49,819 nucleotides of DNA from Chryseobacterium hagamense (GCF_007991455.1 NZ_BJYJ01000026.1:1-49819); one strand, 5' to 3'. Positions 1 through 8,382 are shown, counted from the stretch's first letter. Made by a program: numbers and translations. The notes: generated from the sequence alone by a model not told the origin.

Positions 1-2
1 CT

Positions 3-770
3 ACGCTTCGGGTAAACCTGAAAGACGGCGGAGCGGAAGGGCTGGAATGTTCATCCCATCTTGCCGGCGCCAGGGATGAAACCAAGTGGGTGGAAAGCTG
101 CCCGTGGGATAAGATTCCGACAAGTGAATTGATCCCCGGAAAACCACCCATCAAAGCAAGAACCAGAAGTTTTGCAGAGCTGGAAAAACTGGCTATTGAT
201 GGCTTGAATTATCACTGGGGTAGAAATAAAAACCATGCTGCTGCAAAGAATGTTAATATAACAGGCGAAGCTTTTGAAGTTTATGTAGATGCGGTGAATA
301 CACAAGATCATGCTATGGATGATGTAAGCCTGGTATATAACACAAACGGAAGCTGGATGAGGTCAGGAAACCCTGGATCCGCAACCTTGAATCCCATTTC
401 ATGGATTGGAAACTTAGTATCACGAGAAGCGATTTGTTATAATGTTGGGTATATTAAATATTCAAAAAGATGGAATTATGAAACTGAGAATAACGAAGAT
501 ATTGGCTTTAAAGAAACTTCTGCGCATGAAGTTGGCCACGAAATATTAAAATCATATGGTGGAACCTCATACTCCTATGGTCACAAGGGAAGTGTAAATG
601 TTGTAACTCAAAGCAACAGTGATCTTTCTACCAATTATCCAACATCGGGGGAAATTGACATTATGCCTTATTATAATAATTATATTCCTATTTTAGAAAG
701 GAAAAGAATGGCAGCTGCAGAGAAAGATGTTCTAAGTCTATTATGGCTAACAAAAATAAAAATCAAATAA
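3..770 (+). CDS. C-terminal part of a zincin metalloprotease toxin (5' end outside window)
   Basis: The frame is open from the window edge, so this is the 3' part of a longer gene; no start is visible. The C-terminal region has a zinc-protease signature HEVGH (nt 524-538) followed by EILKSYGG, a further His in YGHKG, and a downstream DIMPYY that could act as a Met-turn. The start of the recognisable cassette is CSSHLAGARDETKW (nt 46-87); a decayed copy of the DNA from here onwards lies 1.1 kb downstream. The next gene starts one base after the stop and encodes a lipoprotein, the arrangement expected of a toxin-immunity pair. The neighbourhood (Hcp, VgrG, PAAR-like genes) suggests delivery by the type VI system. 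The protease motif is seen; the toxin role is inferred; the family is not identified. Confidence 0.6.
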   Translation, partial: TLRVNLKDGGAEGLECSSHLAGARDETKWVESCPWDKIPTSELIPGKPPIKARTRSFAELEKLAIDGLNYHWGRNKNHAAAKNVNITGEAFEVYVDAVNTQDHAMDDVSLVYNTNGSWMRSGNPGSATLNPISWIGNLVSREAICYNVGYIKYSKRWNYETENNEDIGFKETSAHEVGHEILKSYGGTSYSYGHKGSVNVVTQSNSDLSTNYPTSGEIDIMPYYNNYIPILERKRMAAAEKDVLSLLWLTKIKIK

Positions 771-771
771 C

Positions 772-1101
772 ATGACTGGAAATTTTTTAAATATATTTTT
801 GATATTATTTATAAACGCCTGTACGCCGGTACCTGATTATTACGAAGGGTATATTTTCAGCAGTAATAAAAAGCCGCTTGCGAAGATTAAAGTTTGTGAA
901 GAGTATGGTGCCGAGTGCGTATATACCAATTCTGAGGGTTATTTTAAACTGAAAATGCAAAAAAACTCAATTAGAAATTTGATTATATTTTCAAATGACC
1001 AACCGATAGACACTATAAGAACAGTTTGGAGCCAGCATGGTGAGAAAATAGAATATTCCTTTATTGAAGGAAAGAAAGATACTTTGTTTATTAAAAAGTA
1101 A
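772..1101 (+). CDS. Small lipoprotein, probable immunity protein of the preceding toxin
   Basis: 109 aa. The N-terminus is a lipoprotein signal (hydrophobic stretch ending FINAC, lipobox Cys near residue 17), so the mature protein should be membrane-anchored in the periplasm or outer membrane. The rest (YEGYIFSSNKKPLAKIKV, then YTNSEGYFKLKM) reads like a carboxypeptidase-regulatory-like beta-sandwich. The start codon is one base after the toxin stop, so the two are translationally coupled. The gene is more AT-rich than the flanking T6SS genes. An immunity role is inferred from coupling and location; the sequence family itself does not show it. Confidence 0.55.
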   Translation: MTGNFLNIFLILFINACTPVPDYYEGYIFSSNKKPLAKIKVCEEYGAECVYTNSEGYFKLKMQKNSIRNLIIFSNDQPIDTIRTVWSQHGEKIEYSFIEGKKDTLFIKK

Positions 1102-1147
1102 AAAGTTTTTCAAATTTGTGGTTTTTAATATTTTAAAACTGATTAAC

Positions 1148-1806
1148 GTTCATCCCATCTTGCCCGCGCCAGGGATGAAACCCGGTGGGTAGAAAGCTGT
1201 CCGTGGGATAAGATTCCGACAAGTGAATTGATTCCCGGAAAACCACCCATCAAAGCAAGAACCGGAAGTTTTGCAGAGCTGCAAAGAATGTCAATATAAC
1301 AGGCGAAGCTTTTGAAGTTTATGTAAATGTGGTGAATACTCAGGATTATTCTATGGATGATGTAAGCCTGGTATATAACACAAACGAAAGCTGGATAAGG
1401 TCAGGAAACCCTGGATCCGCAACCTTGAATCCTATATAATGGGTAGGTAATCTGATTTCAAGGGAAGCCGTATGTTATAATATGAGATATATTAAATATG
1501 CCGATGATCAGTGGGATTATACTTTTAAAAATAAAGAGGACATAGAATTCAAGTTTACTACCGCTCATGAAATAGGCCATGAGATCCTAAAATCGTATGG
1601 GGAACAGTATACTCTTATGGTTATAAAGGAAGTCTGAATATAGTAATACAGTTACGAATAGGAAACACTTTGGTTACTCTGAAAATGGGGAAATTGACAC
1701 AGTACCATATTATCCTTCGGATTCTCCTTATTCATCGTTTAACAGATATGCTGCGACATAAAATGATAGCCGGAGATTATTATGGTTGAAAAATTAAGAT
1801 TTAAAT
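1148..1806 (+). pseudogene. Decayed duplicate of the zincin toxin C-terminus
   Basis: From GTTCATCCCATC onward this repeats nt 49-770. Relative to that copy it has lost 61 bp between two GCTG tetramers (copy 1 nt 179-182 and 240-243; junction at nt 1278-1281), which shifts the frame. It also has an in-frame TAA at 1437-1439 where the intact copy has a Ser codon, and a 1-base deletion near 1600 just after the zinc motif. HEIGH is retained (nt 1566-1580) but the Met of DIMPYY has become Val. The first ~290 bp are nearly identical to copy 1, whereas the rest is clearly diverged, so the two copies may be different alleles joined to a shared 5' part. There is no start codon and no immunity gene behind it. 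Confidence 0.85.
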
Positions 1807-1861
1807 GATTAAGAAAAATTTCATTATCGAGATGATCTTTATAGGTTTAACCCAGCAATAA

Positions 1862-1893
1862 TCCGGAAACCTTGCTCTTCCGGAATTTTTTTT
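1862..1893 (+). terminator. Rho-independent terminator
   Basis: Stem TCCGGAA (1862-1868) / TTCCGGA (1878-1884) followed by a T-run. It closes the toxin/duplicate region and separates it from the hcp promoter. Confidence 0.7.
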
Positions 1894-2050
1894 CTCCGTT
1901 TTTAATTTTTAAATAAGTTAACAATTATTAAAAATATCTTAAATCAATCATAATATTTCTCTCATTTGTGTAAAATAATAGATGTTTTTTTAATATTTTA
2001 ATAATGTAATTTATTGCTAGTCAATTGTTTATTTTTATTTTATTTCTATT

Positions 2051-2084
2051 GTCGTAGAATTACGACATCAAATCGTAGAACTAC
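2051..2084 (+). promoter_or_regulatory. Two operator-like palindromes upstream of hcp
   Basis: GTCGTA-GAAT-TACGAC (2051-2066) and GTAG-AA-CTAC (2075-2084) share the core TCGTAGAAYTAC and are centred about 21 bp (two helical turns) apart, in an otherwise very AT-rich spacer. They lie about 55-95 bp upstream of the hcp -7 box, so they fit a dimeric regulator site. The regulator is unknown. The rest of the spacer 1894-2195 holds no gene. Confidence 0.4.
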
Positions 2085-2136
2085 TACAAAAGATGGATTT
2101 ATGGTTTAAATACTTTCGGGTTAAAAATAAGAGGTA

Positions 2137-2144
2137 TATCTTTG
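2137..2144 (+). promoter_or_regulatory. Bacteroidetes -7 box of hcp (TATCTTTG)
   Basis: Matches TAnnTTTG, 51 bp before the hcp start. No convincing TTG at -33 is present. The predicted transcript start is near 2150. Confidence 0.5.
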
Positions 2145-2195
2145 ACTCAACAAATCAACCAAATCACAAAATATTAACGATTAAAATTTACCATT

Positions 2196-2609
2196 ATGGC
2201 AGCAAATTCAAGAGGAATCTTAAAATTCAACGGCGGAGAAGGACAAAAATTACTAAAGCTGAATTACAGCGTATCGAGATCTACCGATGTTTCGGGCAGG
2301 GTAGCTTCAGATCCTTCCAATGCACTGATCAAACTTACCGTAGAAGCTACTGAAAAATCAGATATCTTAGAAAGTTTACTGAACGGAAAATACAAACCTA
2401 CCACAGGTGAAATTACTTTCAACAAATCCCATGAAGAAGGTACGCTGATTACCCTTACCTGGCATAACGGATATGTCATCCAGCATGAAGTAGACTTTGA
2501 TGCTGTAGACGAAAACAGTATGTTGGTTAGTTTTGTGGTAAGTGCCGAAACCATCGATTACGGAAATTCAAATTATCAGGGTCTGTGGCCGGGAGGTAGC
2601 AGCAACTAA
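2196..2609 (+). CDS. tssD: TssD (Hcp-like) type VI secretion tube protein, T6SS-iii
   Basis: 137 aa, the usual size for the Bacteroidetes TssD family. Conserved-looking stretches are the N-terminal GILKFNGGEGQKLLKLNYS, SDPSNALIKLTVEAT in the middle, and GEITFNKSHEEGTLITLTWHNGYVI followed by VSFVVSAETIDYGN. Hcp forms stacked hexameric rings that make the expelled inner tube and can act as effector carrier or chaperone. It is transcribed alone, with its own -7 box upstream and a strong terminator downstream, so its level can be set separately from the VgrG cassette that follows. Confidence 0.88.
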   Translation: MAANSRGILKFNGGEGQKLLKLNYSVSRSTDVSGRVASDPSNALIKLTVEATEKSDILESLLNGKYKPTTGEITFNKSHEEGTLITLTWHNGYVIQHEVDFDAVDENSMLVSFVVSAETIDYGNSNYQGLWPGGSSN

Positions 2610-2642
2610 ACCTACAATCATCTTAGTAAATAAAATTGGTTA

Positions 2643-2685
2643 CAGAATAGCATAGCTCATCAGAGTAGCTATTCTGTTTTTTTTT
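2643..2685 (+). terminator. Rho-independent terminator of tssD
   Basis: Perfect 9-bp stem CAGAATAGC (2643-2651) / GCTATTCTG (2668-2676) followed by nine T's. Confidence 0.9.
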
Positions 2686-2824
2686 AAATCAGATCGTTTT
2701 CATTTTTCAGTTTGATCTATTAAGGTCATCACTATTGAAAGATGATAAATAAAATTGAACCGGGAATTCTCCGGATCGGTTTAGCAGTGAATAAAACACA
2801 TCGAATCAATTAAAATTATAAGAC

Positions 2825-4981
2825 ATGTTTAAGGATGGCAATGATCCGGAAAATCCTTTTTCTCCGGTAAATTCTTTCATCAGGACGCCTTTTGAACCGG
2901 GAAAGGAAGCGGCGGTGCATAAGGCGACAGAAAAAATTCAGAAAAATACGGAACGGAAGATTCAGAAGACGGCGCAGGAACTCACACCGGTGCAGACCTA
3001 CACTGAAGTTGAAGGAGAAACATCCGGAATGCTGATGAATCAGAAACTACAGCCTAATACTCCGGATTTGATGGAAGATAAAGTCTGGTCTCAGCAGCCT
3101 GTTTCCAAAATACATAATGCCAAAGCAATTCCCGGAAGCCTGCTGCAGGGCCTCAACCGGGTGGTGCAGCTGGACATCGTGGTGGAAGGAAACGTGATTA
3201 AGCATTTCAAACATTTCCAGCTGAAGCAGAGTGCTACCCGGCATCACGAATTCAGCCTGATGCTGGCCCATGATTCTTTGGGAAGTACAGAAAATCATCA
3301 TCTCGAAGAAGCCCAGAATTTCTTAGGCAAAAGAATTACGGTTATTTTTAAGTATAAAGATCTTGAAGAAGGTCCTGAAAGAAATTTTGTAGGAGTCATT
3401 ACTGAAGTCGGATTCAGCCAGGATCAGGGAAGTCTCGGAAATATTGTCCTGACAGGATATAGCCCGACCGTTCTTCTGGATGCAGCTCCCCATATCCAAA
3501 GCTTTGGAGGTGCTCAGGAAATCAGCCTCAACAGTATTGCCGATCATATCATTAAAGAAGGTCTTGGAAATGGGAAATTCGACTTCAGGGTTGATGCCCG
3601 GCACGGAAATGTTTCTTACAGCTCGCAGTATGAGGAGACACACTATAATTACCTGGCCCGGATCGCAGAAGCCTATGGCGAACAATTCTACTATGACGGC
3701 GAAGTCCTGCACTTCGGCAAACTTCCACCACAGGAAAAACCGGTTCAGCTGATCTATGGAAGCAGCGTAAATGATGTAAAAGTCAGGATGAAAGCCCAAC
3801 ACGTCAATCCGAGTTTTTATGGTTACAACAGCAGCAAAAATGAAAAATTAACCACCGGAAGCTCAAAAATCACCCATGCTTCAGACATTGCCCGACGGGC
3901 TTACGAAATTTCAGAAAAAACATTTACTACGCCTTCTTTGAGGGTGGCCCCCATAAAAGCCTCTTCATTTATTGATGTGGATGCATCACAGAAAGGCACT
4001 GCGGGCAGTAAAGCCTCAGAAGTCTTCATTACTTCAGGTACAACAACAGTTCCTTTTCTGTATCCCGGCTGTCCGGTAGACCTTGAAATGAGGAAACAGG
4101 ATACCAACGATACTTCCTATTTCACCAAAATCCTGATGACGGAAGTATGCCACGATGTGGATGCCCGCGGTTATTATACCGGAACCTTTGAAGCCATTGC
4201 CGCAGACTGCGAGTACATTCCGCGTCCCGAATTTGAAATTCCGAGGGCGGAACCCCAGTTTGCAAAAGTGGTTTCCAATGCCGACCCGCTGAATCAGGGA
4301 AGGGTTCAGGTTCAGTTCGACTGGCAGAACGGTGCGCTGACTACAGAATTTATCCGCGTGATGACCCCGGACGCGGGAGCCAGCGATAAAGTCAGCAAAA
4401 ACAGAGGATTTATGGCCATTCCGGAAGTTGGCGATCAGGTAATTGTCAGTTTTGTACACCAGCATCCCGACCGGCCGTTTGTCATGGGCGGCATGTTTCA
4501 TGGCCAGGTAGGTGCAGGCGGCGGATCCGGAAACAATGTTAAAAGCCTGAGCACCCGGAGCGGCAATAAGCTGGAGCTGAATGACGGCGAAGGTTCGGTA
4601 TTCCTTACCGATCAGGGCGGAGTGAATATGAAATTTGACGGAGCAGGTAACGCCGTTACCAATGCCAACAATGATAAAACCGTAACCGTAGGAAACAACA
4701 ATACCGTGCATGCAGGAGCCAAACACTGTACGGATGTTGGAGAAGGGCAGAGTGTGCTGACGATGGATAAAAACGGAGTAATCGATCTGAACGGAGCAAC
4801 CAAGGTAACGCTTAAAGTAGGAGAAAGTTACATTCAAATTACCGGAGATAAAATCGTGGTTTACAGTAAAGATATAGAAGTTACGGGGCAATCCTCAGCA
4901 ACGGTAAAAGGTTCCGGAAGCGCCAAGGCTGTATTTGAAGGGAAAACTGAAATTACAGGATCGCAGGTAGACATCAATTAA
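2825..4981 (+). CDS. vgrG: VgrG / TssI type VI secretion spike protein
   Basis: 718 aa. Roughly residues 105-450 form the gp27-like base (GNVIKHFKHFQLKQS, GYSPTVLLDAAPH, RIAEAYGEQFYYDG). The gp5-like OB domain follows (QGRVQVQFDWQNG, FIRVMTPDAG, GFMAIPEVGDQVIVSFVHQHPDRPFVMGGMF). A Gly-rich linker and a beta-helix spike made of short repeats (NGVIDLNGATKVTLKVGESYIQI) end the protein. It stops with the spike, so it is a structural VgrG with no fused toxin domain; the cargo is more likely the downstream PAAR-like protein. The N-terminal 90 residues are charged and linker-like. The stop is two bases before the LysM gene, so this is the first gene of a payload operon. Confidence 0.93.
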   Translation: MFKDGNDPENPFSPVNSFIRTPFEPGKEAAVHKATEKIQKNTERKIQKTAQELTPVQTYTEVEGETSGMLMNQKLQPNTPDLMEDKVWSQQPVSKIHNAKAIPGSLLQGLNRVVQLDIVVEGNVIKHFKHFQLKQSATRHHEFSLMLAHDSLGSTENHHLEEAQNFLGKRITVIFKYKDLEEGPERNFVGVITEVGFSQDQGSLGNIVLTGYSPTVLLDAAPHIQSFGGAQEISLNSIADHIIKEGLGNGKFDFRVDARHGNVSYSSQYEETHYNYLARIAEAYGEQFYYDGEVLHFGKLPPQEKPVQLIYGSSVNDVKVRMKAQHVNPSFYGYNSSKNEKLTTGSSKITHASDIARRAYEISEKTFTTPSLRVAPIKASSFIDVDASQKGTAGSKASEVFITSGTTTVPFLYPGCPVDLEMRKQDTNDTSYFTKILMTEVCHDVDARGYYTGTFEAIAADCEYIPRPEFEIPRAEPQFAKVVSNADPLNQGRVQVQFDWQNGALTTEFIRVMTPDAGASDKVSKNRGFMAIPEVGDQVIVSFVHQHPDRPFVMGGMFHGQVGAGGGSGNNVKSLSTRSGNKLELNDGEGSVFLTDQGGVNMKFDGAGNAVTNANNDKTVTVGNNNTVHAGAKHCTDVGEGQSVLTMDKNGVIDLNGATKVTLKVGESYIQITGDKIVVYSKDIEVTGQSSATVKGSGSAKAVFEGKTEITGSQVDIN

Positions 4982-4983
4982 TT

Positions 4984-6030
4984 ATGGAAATGATCAGATA
5001 CGAAATACAGAAGGAGGACACCTTACATTCGATTGCTGAAAAATATGAAATGGCCGTTCAGGATTTAATAGATATCCATAATCAGAATTGCGGGCTTACC
5101 AATGTAATCATCGGCGATAAGATACCGATTCATCTTCAATATATTTTTTTAGAGGTCGACCCTTCCCGGCAATTCCGGACTTCCGGTATAGCTTTTACAA
5201 AAAGAGCGCGGTACCGGTGTGAACTGAACAATATTATTGCCATTGAGGGAAAACCCAGTTTTTCCGCTCAGACCAAAACGGAATACCTTTTTAGTTCCAG
5301 AAAACAGGATGACGACATTTTATTCATGTTAAAGCTTGAAGATTACGTGAATTCCATTCAGCCACAGGAAATGGAAGCTGCATTTCATCTGATCAGGGAA
5401 ATAGAAATGATCAGAGATATCGTGGTTTATACCCAAAGTGAAGATGGTGAAATAAAGGATATCATCAACAGGGAAGAGCTGTCGGAAAAATGGCGGGAAT
5501 TTATTCTTCGGAAAGCTCCTGAAATTCCATTTTATAAGGAAATGGAAAACAGGGATCCGGAAACGATCCGTGATTTTATTGAAAACGGAAACAGAGAGTT
5601 CTCCGATTCTGAAAAACTGGGTAAAGTCCTTGCCAAAAATATGCTTTATCATATTTTACTCAAAAGCCAGATGAAAAAGAATGATTATTTTTCCATCCTG
5701 CAACAGTCTCAACTATTCCCGAATATTCTGCTGGCAATTGAGGTATCGCGAACTGTTGTTTCCGATCAGGGAAATACCATAACCTACCGGCTTACGGGAA
5801 CTTTAGATAAGAACAGGCTGGATCATGATAAAATAGTCAGACTATATGAAGAAATGTATCAGCCTGTTATTAAATATTCCTTTACCGAATTTAATTTGAT
5901 CTATCGTATCACCTATACCGTAGAAAAAGCTTCGGGACTTTTGATGGATGCTACAGCCTCTATCAAGGAACAGGTAAAAAACAATTATGAATCGATCACC
6001 AAGTTTGAACTGCGAAGAGTTGAATTATGA
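4984..6030 (+). CDS. LysM-domain protein of the VgrG cassette (possible effector-loading adaptor)
   Basis: 348 aa. Residues 4-50 form a LysM motif (YEIQKEDTLHSIAEKYEMAVQDLIDIHNQ ... VIIGDKIPI). The remainder, about 300 aa, is charged and not recognised. There is no signal peptide, so the LysM is unlikely to act on periplasmic peptidoglycan from the outside; a cytoplasmic role before firing is more plausible. It sits between VgrG (2 bp gap) and a membrane protein (4-base ATGA overlap), in the slot where other T6SS loci carry adaptors that load PAAR or effector onto VgrG. That function is inference from position. An alternative start is the second ATG at 4990. Confidence 0.65.
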   Translation: MEMIRYEIQKEDTLHSIAEKYEMAVQDLIDIHNQNCGLTNVIIGDKIPIHLQYIFLEVDPSRQFRTSGIAFTKRARYRCELNNIIAIEGKPSFSAQTKTEYLFSSRKQDDDILFMLKLEDYVNSIQPQEMEAAFHLIREIEMIRDIVVYTQSEDGEIKDIINREELSEKWREFILRKAPEIPFYKEMENRDPETIRDFIENGNREFSDSEKLGKVLAKNMLYHILLKSQMKKNDYFSILQQSQLFPNILLAIEVSRTVVSDQGNTITYRLTGTLDKNRLDHDKIVRLYEEMYQPVIKYSFTEFNLIYRITYTVEKASGLLMDATASIKEQVKNNYESITKFELRRVEL

Positions 6031-6551
6031 ATACTGTTATCAATAAAGCATTTTCAGCCAGAGGATATGATCATCAGACGGTCATCAGGACAGCTTATCT
6101 GTGGCTGCCTCTTTTTGCGGTTGTGATTTTTGTCTGTTCTTATTTTGAAAAGTATCGTTTCATCCTGTATATATCGGTAGTTGGGGCCACTTACGCTTTC
6201 ATCCTCGGTCAGTTAAAGAAAAAAGCGGTGGAAGTAAATTTCTGCAAAGATAAAATCACGGTCAATAGCGCTGAAATCCGTCTGTCGGAGATAAAGAGTT
6301 ATTATATCTCACTGCCTCTTAACGAATTAATTGTGTTAAGAATGCGTACCGGAAGCGGCGACAAATCTATTTATATAGATAAAAACAAAAGAGAGCACAT
6401 TACTGAATTTTTAAAGGTAAATCATATTCCTGAAGAAAAAATCTCGTATGATTATTATTTGCAGTACGGCCACCTGATCATGCCTTTTGCAGGTTTATTG
6501 ATTTGTGCTGCCATGTATAAACTCTATTATTATATTCAGTATGGTTTTTAA
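6027..6551 (+). CDS. Membrane protein with PH-like middle domain
   Basis: 174 aa. Two membrane segments at about residues 28-42 and 46-62, a soluble part (VNFCKDKITVNSAEIRLSEIKSYYIS ... EHITEFLKVNHI) with the strand pattern of bacterial PH-like domains, and a third membrane segment near the C-terminus (LIMPFAGLLICAAMYKLYYYI). It overlaps the LysM gene by four bases. In the cassette it could be an inner-membrane immunity protein against the following effector or an assembly factor; the sequence does not decide. Proteins with the same kind of TM plus PH-like layout occur twice more in the window (13525-14181 and 17242-17805). Confidence 0.6.
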   Translation: MNTVINKAFSARGYDHQTVIRTAYLWLPLFAVVIFVCSYFEKYRFILYISVVGATYAFILGQLKKKAVEVNFCKDKITVNSAEIRLSEIKSYYISLPLNELIVLRMRTGSGDKSIYIDKNKREHITEFLKVNHIPEEKISYDYYLQYGHLIMPFAGLLICAAMYKLYYYIQYGF

Positions 6552-6577
6552 TGAATAACAGGTAATCTTTAACCGAT

Positions 6578-7849
6578 ATGAGTAAGGCTTATATTCCCCA
6601 GGATACCTGGGCCGTGTGTACATTCCAGCAAAATACAGGACCGCAGAAACTGATTGCTACCCGATATGACCGGAAGCAGTTTACGGTTCTGTATAAAGGC
6701 GACAAAAATTTTATTTTTCTTACGGTCAGCGACAAAAATGTAAGAGAAAAATTCATATGCAAAAAACCGATGAACATGTGGATGGCTATCGGCGGGCTTG
6801 TGGTAGGGCTTATTCTGGCTTCCAATCCCATCGGATGGGTAGTTGCAGGCGTCTGTGCAGCGGTCCTTGTCGCTTCTGCAGCCATCGCCGTCATCACTCA
6901 TGATTGCACGGGACCTTTAAAGGCAGGAAAGTGGATCAATGAAAAATCCAATGTCAGCTTCGATCGGCAAAAGGCCATTACCGAAGCTTCCATGCTTTCC
7001 TGTGACAATGGCGGGGTTCTTCAGCCGATCATCAGCTATGATGTTGCGGTTCAGGCCGCAAAAGCGATCGCTTACGAAAACATGAAAGAAACTGCCGTTA
7101 CCACTGCTGCAGCCGTAGCCACCGGCTTCTTTATGGGAAAAGGAGGCGGATTCCTCAAAGCTATAAAAGGCGTGTTTACGAAATCCGGAGCTCTGTTTAC
7201 GATAGGGGGGATGGGGGCAACCTACGCGATGACCACGGCTCAGAGCAGAATGATGAGAGGAAACAGCGGGTATGCAGATAATGAAATTTACCAGCGAATG
7301 AACAAAGCTGAGGAAAAAGATCTGTCTGATCCGGCAACTGTTGAAAAAGAAACTTATGAAACCACGAAAAATACGGCATTATCGGGAGCACCGCCAAGTA
7401 TTAAAGATCTGGCCAATGTCGTACAGCTGTACCGTACAGGTCGAATTATTATTCAGGATAAAGCGTTGAAGGCACAGTTTGATCAGCTTTCTAAAATGAA
7501 TAAAGTACAGCTGAGAAACAGCCCCCGTGCAAGGGCTTTGGTAAAAAGTATTCAGGAGAAAAGACCTGATGTCTTTAACGAAATCAAGAGAAGCCCGAAT
7601 TCAAAACCCATCAGGCTGAGGCCGCAAATGAGGGATAAAGCCATTGCCCATCTTGAAAGCGAAATCAAAAAGAACAGATGGTCCCCTTCCAATGAGAATT
7701 CACTGCTTACGAAAGGAGCTTCCATTGCCTTGTTCTTTGTTCCTCTAGTCGGGGGATATTTTTCTGAGAATGCGAGAAGGAAACTTGCGGAAAATGCGGT
7801 AAAGGACGACACGTCAGGAATCAGTGTCAGAGCAAAAGCAAAGGAATGA
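6578..7849 (+). CDS. PAAR-like (DUF4280-type) T6SS effector candidate with transmembrane segments
   Basis: 423 aa. The N-terminal 165 residues have a PAAR-like layout: KAYIPQDTWAVCTFQQNTGPQKLIAT, then CTGPLKAGKWINE and SMLSCDNGGVLQPIIS, with Cys residues and the S-x-L-x-C-x-x-GG element of DUF4280 proteins. The two halves are separated by a hydrophobic hairpin (about residues 68-107). Further apolar stretches follow at about 172-217 and 384-400. The C-terminal ~200 residues are helical and basic, with no toxin motif recognised. It is best read as a spike-tip protein fused to a membrane-inserting or translocating region and an unknown toxic domain. The next gene is an Imm51-type immunity protein, which supports effector status. 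The toxic activity is unknown. Confidence 0.6.
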   Translation: MSKAYIPQDTWAVCTFQQNTGPQKLIATRYDRKQFTVLYKGDKNFIFLTVSDKNVREKFICKKPMNMWMAIGGLVVGLILASNPIGWVVAGVCAAVLVASAAIAVITHDCTGPLKAGKWINEKSNVSFDRQKAITEASMLSCDNGGVLQPIISYDVAVQAAKAIAYENMKETAVTTAAAVATGFFMGKGGGFLKAIKGVFTKSGALFTIGGMGATYAMTTAQSRMMRGNSGYADNEIYQRMNKAEEKDLSDPATVEKETYETTKNTALSGAPPSIKDLANVVQLYRTGRIIIQDKALKAQFDQLSKMNKVQLRNSPRARALVKSIQEKRPDVFNEIKRSPNSKPIRLRPQMRDKAIAHLESEIKKNRWSPSNENSLLTKGASIALFFVPLVGGYFSENARRKLAENAVKDDTSGISVRAKAKE

Positions 7850-7959
7850 TTGTAGAAATGATCGGTATCTTCCTTAAAGTTAATAAATGTTATAAAATTC
7901 CGGACAAAAAAAGAAATTCCGTATCTTTAATTCACCTAAACTAAATCAAACTTAAAAGT

Positions 7960-8310
7960 ATGGAAGCCTACAATTTTGAAACGGCCATCAAGCCCTTTTT
8001 CTGGGTAGCCTCAGACAAGACTTTTTCAGTATGTTTAAATGCCGGAACCTATAAGCCCGAAATTTTCGAGTGGCGGAAAGATGAAGGATTCGAAGGAAAC
8101 GGATACGACTGGGCCTCGCTCGCGAAAGTGTTCCTCGAAGAAAAACGGCCGGATCTTGCGGAAGACATCAGATTCGATCCCGAAGCCGATATGTTCTGCG
8201 CCTATTCTGAAAATCCGGACAAATTAAAAGAGTTTATCACCGGGTTTAAGGAAACGTGTGAAAACGAATTGCAGATCCAGGATCTCTTCTTGAAAGCGGA
8301 AATCGATTAA
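7960..8310 (+). CDS. Imm51-family immunity protein
   Basis: 116 aa, small and acidic. The block GTYKPEIFEWRKDEGFEGNGYDWASL, then DPEADMFCAYSENPDKLKEF, matches my recollection of the Imm51 family of polymorphic-toxin immunity proteins. No signal peptide, so it protects in the cytoplasm. It follows the PAAR-like gene by 110 bp and is the most likely partner of its C-terminal domain. A near -7 box (TATCTTTA, 7922-7929) in the gap suggests independent transcription, which immunity genes often have. A terminator follows. Confidence 0.7.
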   Translation: MEAYNFETAIKPFFWVASDKTFSVCLNAGTYKPEIFEWRKDEGFEGNGYDWASLAKVFLEEKRPDLAEDIRFDPEADMFCAYSENPDKLKEFITGFKETCENELQIQDLFLKAEID

Positions 8311-8321
8311 TCAGTCATATC

Positions 8322-8346
8322 AAAGACCTCATCCGGGGTCTTTTTT
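8322..8346 (+). terminator. Rho-independent terminator of the T6SS cassette
   Basis: Stem AAAGACC (8322-8328) / GGTCTTT (8337-8343) running into a T-tract. Confidence 0.8.
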
Positions 8347-8382
8347 AATGGAAGGAACCCTGGCAATTTAAACATTAATTTT

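Noticed and set aside
4034..4891. 285-aa minus-strand open frame inside vgrG
   Set aside because: Antisense shadow of a strong coding gene; no recognisable protein character and no promoter.
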